A program made the position numbers and the translations under genes. A DNA stretch of 64,000 nucleotides, from assembly GCA_947646735.1 (NCBI GenBank), contig CANTFK010000838.1, positions 1 to 64,000 of the forward strand, read 5' to 3'. The notes beneath the pieces are model-generated. The model worked only from the letters and a program-made list of their open reading frames with translations. It searched no databases and was not told the DNA's origin. This stretch comes from Peronospora farinosa. Its lineage: Eukaryota; Oomycota; Peronosporomycetes; Peronosporales; Peronosporaceae. Below are positions 30,937 through 40,013 of this stretch, in pieces (within the stretch, counting starts at the first letter, position 1; each line of letters starts with the position of its first letter).

Positions 30937-32507
30937 TATACCACACACGATTGGACTGTCGTCACTAAAAGGGCCACGAGCTTCAAACACAGCTCCATCT
31001 TTAACGCTCTCCTTAGTGCCAACAAACAAGCCTCACCAAAACGTGGTGCGAAACACTGCGCAGAAAGCAAGCGCGAAGACCGTGCTGGCGCTCCCCCCCT
31101 TTACTATAGCGGAGGCCGTTATGTTCGTGATAGCTAGTGCGCGAGTAATGGAGTCACCATTTTTTTCCAGTACATCGACTTGTAGTCTACCCAATTGTAA
31201 ACACTAACACGAATTGCACCTCAGCAGTCAGTCAAACGTTCTAGACATGGATGCTCATTCTCAGAAGCCGTTACATGAGAATTGTTCCACTGACAGACCA
31301 TTAGCAATGCGTTTGCGCTGTTTACGCCTCAGAGGGTCGGACAGTGCAGTCAACATCTTGGTATGCATCCGCAACCGAGTAAACGATTTTGTCCCTTTGT
31401 CCTCAATACGCGCATGCAATACGTGTAACTCCCTTTGTCCTCAATACGCGCATGCAATACGTGTAACTAATTACATCTTGCTGGTCACCAGTAGCATGAA
31501 GATTGGCACGGCACCATGGTATTATACTGTAACGGCACCAGAAGTGACAGCTTGGAGCAGAGCAATAGAAGACCGCCTGGAGTAGTACAACTGCGCCGTC
31601 CTTATTGTGGTGTGTATTTCCACCAGATGTAGCGCGACCACGCATTTCTTCACGCAAAAAAGCTGGCAATCATATCCCATCCGTCTGAACGGGCTTGCAG
31701 CAGCAGCAACGTTGGGCTTGCCGAATTTTGCTATTTTTTCAACCACCTACCAGCTGTCATGCTGCAGTCCATTCGTACTACGTGCTACCCCTTTGGATGG
31801 ACAAACGTCTCAAAAAAGTGGCACGACAGCTGGAAAAGATATGCGCCGAGGACTGACGTGCCGTTCAGTGACGGCGAAGATCGCGTTACTCCGGTGCATT
31901 TTTGACCACTAACACCTTTGGTGATAGCTGCATCGTCCCCGGCCATGACGCCGATGACCGATCGGCCATCCATCCATTAATCCATCCGCTCGAGCGAAGT
32001 TTTGTGCCGCAAGTCACGGACCGGCTCTTACGTAGATGCGCTAAAAACAGCCGATTACCGCACTGAAACTCTCTCCCTTTGAAAATCAATGCGACAGCCA
32101 GATAGGCCCGCTCTCCCACGCTCGCTTTAAACGAGTTCAGCATCTCCTTCAGCAAATCCAAGTCGTCGATTCATCTGTCCGCAACTTCACAACGCCAAAC
32201 CAAAGAACCCAGTGACAAAAAATAGCAAAGCACAGCACAAAGCGCCTCCCCATCATTACATAATCTCTTTTACCTCCTACGTGTAACGTCCTGTGTTCAA
32301 ACAAACGGATCATCGCTCTACCCGCGACTACGCTACGCTACACTGTCAGATAACCTCTGATCGTTACTACATAAGATCCTTGAGCTTCATACGCAGCACA
32401 CTTGACCGTCTCATTCCTCCGCGGCTTTTATCAAAATTAGTTTGTATTCGCACCGACCGAGTGCTGTCGCTCGTCCCGCCACCCTTACGACCGGCTCCAG
32501 CACGGCC
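30937..32507. other. Intergenic region upstream of the bZIP gene
   Basis: I see no convincing gene. It holds an exact 38-bp tandem duplication (31393-31468, ccctttgtcctcaatacgcg...). The minus-strand frame 32161-31886 has no family signature. The last few hundred bases are C/T-rich on the plus strand and are the likely bZIP promoter and leader. Confidence 0.45.
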
Positions 32508-33980
32508 ATGTCTACGGGTCTTCACTCCGCGCGCGGGGAACTTGGCCTATCTAACGTGGCGAACAATCACGGCATGGGCATTTCTAACTCGGGCTACCTC
32601 AATGGTGACGTCGGCCATCAGATTGGTGGACTGCCTAAGCCCATGAGCCTCAGTCCACGGACCTTTGGCATGGAAGACTTGCGCGACTTTTGCGGTCCTT
32701 TGGGAACTTTCAAGACGGGTCTAACACCCCGCGTCTTCAGCACGGGCTTGACCCCTCGCTCGGGCTTTACGCCTCGTTTTTCGACTGGATTTACGCCACG
32801 CATTAACGTTGCAGGATTAAGTCAAGCTTCCAATGGCCCATCCACCGAGTCCTCTAACGGCTACTTGAACCGACCAAGTGCTGGTTATTCTCCGCGTAAT
32901 GCCTCTGATGGCAACAACAATAAGATTTCGCCTTCGGGCTATACCCCTAAGGACGTGTCTGGTGCCAAAGTCCCCATGCGCTTCCCCGGTGCTTTTTCAA
33001 GCAATAGCCCGCCCAAGATGTTAATGACCGATCAGTACAAGCAGGAACCACAGTCCCAGTCGCACTTGCAGCAGATGCAACAGATCCACCATCAGACCCA
33101 GCAGATGAACCATCACCCGGGACACATGTCACATAATCCAGTCATGTCCTCCATGAACGTGCCCATGTATGACTACATGAACCGTTCAGCACTGCAGCAG
33201 ACTTCGGATCCTCGTCTTAGTGCAAGCCCCAACTCGGACCGTGTGTCGGATCAGGAGGATCTGGACGAGCGCCGTCGTATGAAAAACCGCGAGCGTGTGC
33301 GCAAATGCCGCAAGCGTAAACAGGACCGACTTAACTTTTTGGAGGATCGCACGGCGGAGCTCGAGAAAGAAAATGGGATGTTGAGGGTCAAGATTGCCCG
33401 CCGAAACTTTGGAGTGAAGGGTGGACCTCTTTTGGAGGAACAGCTGAACGAACTTCGCAAGAAGCAAAACACCACGTTGACGTCGTACATTCGTGCCTGC
33501 AATGAGGCTGATGGATCTGTTTTTGAGGCTATTGCCCGTGGTATCTGGGCTGAAAACGCTGAAATTGTGTACGGCAGCAATGGTGCCAGCATTGCTGGCG
33601 TGCCGGACATTATCGTCAGCAAGAAGTCCAGTGCTAGTGTTTTTGCCAAGTACGAGATCAGGCAGTACGCAGTGCAGTGGAAAGCTAACTCGACGGACAA
33701 ATGCCTTGTCAATTGGGACGTCGAAGCGGTCGTGAAAAAGGAGGCCGTCAAGAATGTGCCGCTTACTATGCCTTTCGCCGAGCTAGCGCCGCACTTTGGT
33801 GACAGCAACGAGCCGCTGTCGTTTCAGATGACCTCTCACATTACGTTTGATGAGGACGGTAAGATTGCGGAGGAGATTCGTCAGCTAAACCTGTCCCGCA
33901 TTAGCGCGAAGGTTCTGGAGCTATTTTCGGGGGATCCCAGGAAGGCTGCTGACGTGCTGCGATGCCTGGTGGTGGTGTAG
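32508..33980 (+). CDS. bZIP transcription factor with C-terminal NTF2/SnoaL-like domain
   Basis: A 490-aa nuclear regulator, intronless. Residues about 40-110 hold repeated T-P-R phrases (TGLTPRVFSTGLTPR, SGFTPRFSTGFTPR) that look like proline-directed kinase sites. A Gln/His/Met-rich stretch follows. The basic region is DERRRMKNRERVRKCRKRKQ (about 254-275): the Asn and the Arg eight residues later are kept, but the usual Ala-Ala pair is Arg-Val and the position before the Arg is Cys. A short zipper follows (LNFLEDRTAELEKENGML). Residues about 320-480 look like an NTF2/SnoaL fold (AIARGIWAENAEIVYG, KCLVNWDVEAVV, LSFQMTSHITFDEDGK), as seen in many oomycete bZIPs; this last point is inference. 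The frame is open 22 codons upstream without an ATG. Confidence 0.87.
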   Translation: MSTGLHSARGELGLSNVANNHGMGISNSGYLNGDVGHQIGGLPKPMSLSPRTFGMEDLRDFCGPLGTFKTGLTPRVFSTGLTPRSGFTPRFSTGFTPRINVAGLSQASNGPSTESSNGYLNRPSAGYSPRNASDGNNNKISPSGYTPKDVSGAKVPMRFPGAFSSNSPPKMLMTDQYKQEPQSQSHLQQMQQIHHQTQQMNHHPGHMSHNPVMSSMNVPMYDYMNRSALQQTSDPRLSASPNSDRVSDQEDLDERRRMKNRERVRKCRKRKQDRLNFLEDRTAELEKENGMLRVKIARRNFGVKGGPLLEEQLNELRKKQNTTLTSYIRACNEADGSVFEAIARGIWAENAEIVYGSNGASIAGVPDIIVSKKSSASVFAKYEIRQYAVQWKANSTDKCLVNWDVEAVVKKEAVKNVPLTMPFAELAPHFGDSNEPLSFQMTSHITFDEDGKIAEEIRQLNLSRISAKVLELFSGDPRKAADVLRCLVVV

Positions 33981-34567
33981 ATTTCAAAAAAGAATACAAT
34001 ACTGGAAGACGAGCAAGCCGATTATTGGACGAATTGACGGGCAGAAGAAGGTAGCTCGTAGCTGAAGGAGAGATTTTTACTCTTTGTTGAGTAGCGGTAG
34101 AGCATCGTGTATCATAAAGAAATATTACTTGAGAAACTAGAATAAGTGGAATATCGTTGCTAGATTCATGCACTTCTTTAGTCGAAATAATTTACAAGTC
34201 TGTAAGCCAATTGGGCCGCGGCGTCGTACATGCTTACTTATTTCCGCAATATTACTTACGTGTGTGCATGATCCAAGCAATACAAACAGCGCAGCATTTG
34301 CGGCGACACGAAAAAAAATTGAATTGATCTATTGGCTTCTTAGTACATGTAGACGGCGTCGTGCACTTGTGAATAAAAACTAGTCCGACCGGGTATAAGC
34401 AGCAGCGTCAAGCCCGGCAGTAGGAGGCATAGTCTTTCGTTATTCATAAATGCACTTTGACAGCCGATTCTTTTCTTCAAGCTCGTTTCATAACGTCTAG
34501 CAACAGCATAACACAAGCACAAAAGGATGAGCAGCGAACAATCATGGGAAAAAAATCCTCAATGTAA
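33981..34567. other. Intergenic region between convergent genes
   Basis: AT-rich 3' flanks of the bZIP gene and the SH3BGRL-like gene. No further feature seen. Confidence 0.5.
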
Positions 34568-35081
34568 TCAAGCCATACCTGCAAAGACGCTATCGAGGGT
34601 CAAGAGATTGTTGGCCTTTATGATTTCAGGCGCCACGTCATTCAACTCGTTCAGCTCCTACACAAACGAAGCAAAACATATGAGTCCATAGATATCTAAG
34701 AGCTACAAATCAAACCAACACCAGCCAGTCACGCACCTGAATCTCCTTAAAAGAGCCAATGTATTGAATCTTTTTGCCTTCCGGATCCTGCAGAAAGACC
34801 TGTGGATAGTTGGCACGGATACCGCTTGCTTGGAAGTAGAGGTTACGTGTGTCACGGTTCTCCTCGAGGCTACAGTCCACCTCCGTATAGACAATCTTGT
34901 TGCCGTCCAGCAGCTGCTTTAAGTGACCAATTTCATACTTTTGTTCGGTGATGGAAACCATTGAAGAGGTCAATACGACGCACGTCTGAAGTAGCACATG
35001 AGTGGTAACGAAGTCAGCGTCAATAGCAGCAGGCGATTATAGACAGAAAGACAGTGGTGGACACACCTTAACGGGGCTCAT
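34568..35081 (-). CDS. SH3BGRL-like thioredoxin-fold protein
   Basis: Small cytosolic glutaredoxin-like proteins of this family lack the redox Cys pair and act in protein contacts. Exons 35081-35067, 34985-34737 and 34657-34568 give 117 aa. The first exon is only five codons (MSPVK). The fold reads CVVLTSSMVSITEQKYEIGH (strand and helix, with SSM where active glutaredoxins have CxxC), KIVYTEVDCSLEENRDTRNL, GIRANYPQVFLQD and KKIQYIGSFKEIQ, then ELNELND and a helical end. The NYPQVF segment holds the cis-Pro. A plain glutaredoxin is less likely because the active-site Cys are absent. Confidence 0.83.
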
Positions 35082-35681
35082 AGTGTTAGTAACTCGGTGC
35101 TGGACTAGGGGTCTCGTAGAAAAAACTTAGTGTGTCAGCTTCCGTCAATGTTTGGACGCAGCGCAAGGTGTGTGGTGGTCATACGCGAATAGGTACGAAT
35201 TAACACACGCTAAGAATGTTCTGCGACGGCGCTTGGTTCGTTCACTACAAATTATTATGTCGCGCGCACGTACATGTCGCAGCCACATTAGAATAAGTCG
35301 CTTTCAGATGCACAAGCTACTTTCTTTAGTGTTACTTCAGTAATGTAATGAGCACAAACGCATGCTTGAGGGCAAACAGCTGCCTCGCGGATACATACAA
35401 CACAGAAGGCAAAGGATGGTAGGAGCACATGGCATGAAATATGACAACAACGCTTCAATTATGACCGAAACCTCTGCCGTCAAATTGTGTTTTCGTATAA
35501 TTGAATATTGTAAATGTCGGTTGCACTAAAATGTTTGTATCATTTGCTAGACGCCCATCAAGCCTGACCTTTTCAATCATTGGCTACCAAATCCATCCAA
35601 TGATATTACCCAATTGTATCGTGTCGTGTGTATAGTGAATACTAAATGATCAAATTGTTACACTTCAAAGGCCGTTAGAGC
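35082..35681. other. Intergenic region between divergent genes
   Basis: 600 bp between the SH3BGRL-like gene (minus) and the TauE/SafE gene (plus); promoters of both are expected here. No gene seen. Confidence 0.5.
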
Positions 35682-37298
35682 ATGTCATCAAAGATGGCGT
35701 CACGTTCCTTACTGCTGATTGCAACGACATTTTTATTCGTCTGTAGTCAAGGGCGTGCACAGTTTATTCAAGAGACGCCCGTGGTGATATGCGAGGCAGC
35801 GACCGATTGCCTGGCACAAGGACGAGACCAAAGCACGTGCCGCAGTGGCGTCTGTGTGGATAATGCACTGTTCCCACTGACGCAAGAGGAGATTGCCGGA
35901 TCTATTGGTGCTTTTGTAGCTATTGTCTTGGCTGCTGGATCTGGATTAGGTGGCGGCGGTCTCCTCGTACCATTGTATATCATGTTGATGAGTATATCAT
36001 CTCACGAAGCGGTGCCGCTGTCTAAGGCCACAATCTTTGGTGGTGCCATTGCCAGTTTTCTTGTAAATGTGAGGAAACGTCATCCGCTAGTGCACAGCCG
36101 ACCGCTGATTGACTATGAGACGATACTTCTCATGGAACCCATGACACTGGCTGGAACTATCATTGGTGTAAATTTGAATGCAGTGTTTCCCGAGTGGCTC
36201 ATTACACTTTGTATTGTGTCGTTGCTGACCAAAACGGCCTTGCGCACGTACAGTAAAGGTAAGAAAATATGGAAACAGGAGACGAGTGCGGACAATAAGG
36301 TCGTAGCAGACACTGTGGCGTACTGGCGACTGCTGCCGTATGAATCGAATTTCAAGCAGTTTAAGGTTGTGGCACGAGCATATTTGAAATGGAAGGCATA
36401 CAAGTCACCAGAAAAAGAGGAACTTCGACTCAAGATTTTGGCAGGAAAAGCTAGTAGTGAAGACGAGCACACTGTTTCTACTAACACAGAGACGAGCACA
36501 GAGGAAGAAGCGAGTAGTGATGAGAATGAGAACGAGTCTCTAGTAAGCTGGGGCATCCAAACTAAACAACCAGAGAAATTTCTCTCGGTGGAAGAAATTG
36601 CGAAGGCACGACGCACTGTACCGATGGCAGATATGGGTGTTCTGTTCCTGACATGGATCGGACTCGTGCTTTTCTCGATGGCAAAGGGTGGCCACGGCAC
36701 ACCTAGCGTTATCGGATTGTTGTGCGGCAGCATAGGCTACTGGATGCTCACTATCTTGTCTTTTCCGTTCTTCATGAGCGTGACAATCCACTTTGGTAAG
36801 AAGATCAGCCAGTTCCACACGATGCTACAGGCATCAGACTACACATATGCACAGGGCGATATGGTCTGGACGAAGCATGCAGTCATCAAGTACCCCACAC
36901 TGTGCACTGCAGCTGGCGTGGCTGCTGGTCTGTTAGGCATCGGAGGTGGCATGGTGAAGGGTCCACTGCTGATTGAAATGGGACTGTTGCCACAGGTCTC
37001 CTCTGCGACGTCGTCGTCAATGATCCTTTTCACGTCCTCTGCCACCACGATCCAGTTTATAATTCTTGGCACGTTGCCAGTGAAACACGCGCTTTGGCAC
37101 GGCATGGTCGGCTTTATCGCTGGTCTCATTGGACAGCTAGGCATGTCGTACTTGATCAAAAAGTACCGCAAGTCGGCGCTAGTGATTTTCTTCGTTGCTA
37201 CTTTTATTGGAGTAAGTGGCTTTGTTATGGGTGTGTTAGGCGTCATCCGCATTTCGGAGATTGGATTTGGAGGTTTCCGCTCACTCTGCCTCAGCTAA
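35682..37298 (+). CDS. Sulfite exporter TauE/SafE (TSUP) family membrane protein
   Basis: TSUP proteins are thought to move sulfur-containing or other organic anions across membranes. The 538-aa chain starts with a signal peptide (residues 1-26, LLLIATTFLFVCSQGRA) and a short Cys-rich luminal or extracellular segment (four Cys within residues 36-58). The first TSUP half follows (AAGSGLGGGGLLVPLYIML, LSKATIFGGAIASF). A charged cytosolic loop rich in Glu and Ser separates it (about 250-300). The second half has VLFLTWIGLVLFSMAKGG, AAGLLGIGGGMVKGPLLIEM, SSATSSSMILFTSSATT and several further membrane spans. Both halves carry the family's Gly-rich G-G-G motif. No intron. Transport substrate unknown. 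Confidence 0.9.
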   Translation: MSSKMASRSLLLIATTFLFVCSQGRAQFIQETPVVICEAATDCLAQGRDQSTCRSGVCVDNALFPLTQEEIAGSIGAFVAIVLAAGSGLGGGGLLVPLYIMLMSISSHEAVPLSKATIFGGAIASFLVNVRKRHPLVHSRPLIDYETILLMEPMTLAGTIIGVNLNAVFPEWLITLCIVSLLTKTALRTYSKGKKIWKQETSADNKVVADTVAYWRLLPYESNFKQFKVVARAYLKWKAYKSPEKEELRLKILAGKASSEDEHTVSTNTETSTEEEASSDENENESLVSWGIQTKQPEKFLSVEEIAKARRTVPMADMGVLFLTWIGLVLFSMAKGGHGTPSVIGLLCGSIGYWMLTILSFPFFMSVTIHFGKKISQFHTMLQASDYTYAQGDMVWTKHAVIKYPTLCTAAGVAAGLLGIGGGMVKGPLLIEMGLLPQVSSATSSSMILFTSSATTIQFIILGTLPVKHALWHGMVGFIAGLIGQLGMSYLIKKYRKSALVIFFVATFIGVSGFVMGVLGVIRISEIGFGGFRSLCLS

Positions 37299-37569
37299 TA
37301 CTTGCTGTCGATTCTTCTTGTGCAATAGCTTTACAGTTTGATATTGCAGTGTATATATGCGTCCATGTATCATTATTGCAGTATCTTGGTTGGTCGTTCC
37401 ATTTGCTTTGAAACGAGCTGTAGAAACAAAGCGTGGATATGCAAAAAAAAGTAATTGTTCTGCATGTTCCCACCTCATTTCTACACGCGACGCTCGGCAC
37501 TATTTCCACGGTGTTGCATTACCTCTAGCATGCTCCAGACATTCCAAGTGCCCCACTCATGCAGCTGAA

Positions 37570-38603
37570 CTACTCGACTAGATATTCTTCCTCGTCATCA
37601 TTTTCATCCTGGTCCGCTGGAGCAAAAGCCTGTGACCGCTGCTGCTCTGATGCGGGGTGGCTAAACGTACAGCGAGAGAATACCATCATAAGAGCCAACA
37701 AAAACAAATGGAGAAGCAAGCAAGTTTTGTACCTGCGTGCAATAATGACTTCCATCTCGACGTCCCGTTCCAAACCCTTGAACGATAGCTTCTGTGGACA
37801 ACCTGCATATATGTCTTTCGTTAACACTGCTCCAACCATTGCAATCCACACAAACTATCACACTGTACCTGCCACAGGACACTTTTTATTACGTCGTAAG
37901 TGAGCCTGTATACCTCTTTTTGAGTACGTGTGGCCACAACTCGGACTACAAAGCAACAGCAATCACAATCGTCACACCATCACCACCATCAAGAATTCTA
38001 TGTGTATCTATGTTCAGTATCCACGTACTTTCTCAATGGATCCTCCATTACTCCCTGAGTTACTGGACAAATAATGCTCCTCGTGCTTTCACTCTCTTGA
38101 ATCGACATATCTTCATCTCCATCCATCGCCAGCTCAATCTATACGACAACAAGAATAGCAACAACTCTTGCGATCAATCTTCAATCACTATTAAACCTTG
38201 TCCTGTATGCCAGGCATACCCCTGCACTGTCACAGAATTTCTTGTAAAAGTCGTGCTTGGTAGCATTAATCCTGGGCGTGGCCAGCGATTCCTTGAGCAT
38301 CATATCAATCTTCTTCTGGTCAAGTTGTCCACTCTCTACAAGTGGCTCCAGGTTCTCCAGCTGCGTCCTGTAATGTGCGAGCTGCGTCTCCAGTACAGCA
38401 AACTCTTTGGCCGTCTCGTCCAGTTCCTGCAATAGTTCCTGCTCCTCCAACTCCTTTACGAATTTAGCATTATTACACAATAATTCTACGCCTTCAATTG
38501 TGTGCTTACGTAGCTCCAATTGCTGCTTCTTGGACGCATACAGCGCCATCTTTAGTGCACTTGGCAATGCTTGCTGAATACTCGCCTCTAAATCCGTCGT
38601 CAT
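37570..38603 (-). CDS. NSE2: NSE2/MMS21-type SUMO E3 ligase of the SMC5/6 complex
   Basis: NSE2 docks on SMC5 and sumoylates targets in DNA repair. Exons 38603-38220, 38138-38029, 37945-37869, 37802-37733 and 37660-37570 give 243 aa; all junctions keep frame with GT-AG ends. Residues 1-128 are helical, with coiled coil (FVKELEEQELLQELDETAKE), as expected for the SMC5-binding part. The SP-RING is assembled across small exons: IICPVTQGVMEDPLR, then NPSCGHTYSKRGIQAH, then NKKCPVAGCPQ, with the C..C-G-H..C..C zinc pattern. The helix LERDVEMEVIIAR and an acidic tail (DENDDEEEYLVE) end it. Single-frame reading hides the domain because the exons are 70-110 bp. Start codons of NSE2 and CSN7 are 95 bp apart. 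Confidence 0.9.
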
Positions 38604-38698
38604 TATTGAAATGCCAACTTTTGTCAAAATGCACAATGTGTATTGTACACCATATCCAAATATGACAATATGATCTCATTTTTCTGCACACAAATATT
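38604..38698. promoter_or_regulatory. 95-bp bidirectional promoter region between NSE2 and CSN7
   Basis: Only 95 bp separate the two opposite ATGs, so both genes must be driven from this stretch or from promoters that overlap the neighbouring leader. It is AT-rich with no clear TATA box. Confidence 0.55.
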
Positions 38699-39930
38699 AT
38701 GATGGCGTTTGACACGGCGGGAGGAACGAGTCTGGAACAATTCACGCTATTGGCAAAGAACGCACGTGGTCGGGCATGCGTTGCATTGATTCAGCAGGTA
38801 CTTAGTAATAAGAAGCTGTTTGTATTCCGTGAGCTGCTCGATATGCCAAATGTGGAGGCGCTACGGGACTCGGAGTACAAGGAGCACTACGAATTGCTGC
38901 GCATCTTCTGCTTTGGCACGTATAATGACTATATAAGTGAGTATACTATACACTTATTAATATGATTGTTTACTTTTATCAACAAGGACTTGCGTTTAGT
39001 ACTGAGTGTAATGAATCAATGTAATTTATCAGCTCGTAAGCACGAAATGCCGGAACTGACGCTGCAGCAGATGAATAAACTCAGGAAACTCACAGCGGTG
39101 TCGCTTGCTCACAAATTTAAAGTAAAAAAGGAAAAGAAGAGGTGATTCAGTGAAGAAGAGCGTGGATTGACGGTGGCTTTTTTTGCTGCGTAGAACATTC
39201 CGTACGATACGTTGATGCAAGATTTGGGTGTCTCAACGATCCGTGAAGTGGAAGATATTCTTATTGAGACCATCTACTCTGTACGTAAATACTATTAACT
39301 CTTGAACAAGAGGTTGATGTTGTGAAGGTAGTGGCTGTGTATTTTAATGCTGTCGCGTTGCTACTACGTGCAGGGATTGATTCAAGGCAAACTGGACCAG
39401 AAATTGCGCTGTTTCGTTGTCAAGTATGCTGTCGGACGTGACACGCATCATGAGGACGTTGATGAAATGATTCAAAAGCTTACTAACTGGAAAATGCAGT
39501 CGGCTGAGATTTGTGAGAAGATCAATACGATTCTCAGGTAAGAATTGTCAAAGTCTGCAGCATTGAGATTTGGCGGTTTAGTTAGAAGTTTTGCTAAAAC
39601 GATGCGTCCATCTGCTTGTTTGATCTCAGTCTGGCGGAGAAGCAGGAAGAAGATGAGCGAGAGCGAGACGAGGGTATTCGGAATAAGATGGCTTCTCGGG
39701 GTGCAGGTGAGCGCGGCAAAACTTTTGTTTCCAGTGGTGGGAATGTCCGTCAAGGTGAAGACTTTAGTCTTTACGCAGATCCTGGAACACGACGAGGGTA
39801 CATATTGCAGTTGGCTTATGTTTGTGGCTCCATCAAGCGTTAATGGTACTAATGAGTGCACTTATGAAATGATGTTAGACCACCATCCAAGCAGCGTCTG
39901 CACTCCATGGGTCGCAAAAACCGGTCGTAA
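38699..39930 (+). CDS. CSN7: COP9 signalosome subunit 7 (PCI domain)
   Basis: CSN7 is a scaffold subunit of the COP9 signalosome, which removes Nedd8 from cullins. Exons 38699-38936, 39033-39121, 39194-39280, 39374-39537, 39630-39797 and 39879-39930 give 265 aa. The N-terminal helices match the family (SLEQFTLLAKNARGRACVAL, VFRELLDMPNVEAL, FCFGTYNDYI); the PCI winged helix reads IPYDTLMQDLGVSTIREVED and GLIQGKLDQKLRCF, VKYAVGRDTHHEDV. A charged coiled-coil helix (EKQEEDERERDEGIRNK) and a basic tail (PPSKQRLHSMGRKNRS) close it. If the last intron is retained the frame would stop at 39843 instead. The ATG at 38702 is an equal alternative start. Confidence 0.9.
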
Positions 39931-40013
39931 GCCAATAAAGTGTTAAAACAAGCAGTTTAAACGCTTTTAGCGAAACAATTCTAACTAACGAACCTCACTT
40001 CCACCCATTGACC

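Noticed and set aside
31886..32161. Minus-strand 91-codon frame upstream of the bZIP gene
   Set aside because: No motif, no splice partners, and it overlaps the likely bZIP leader region.
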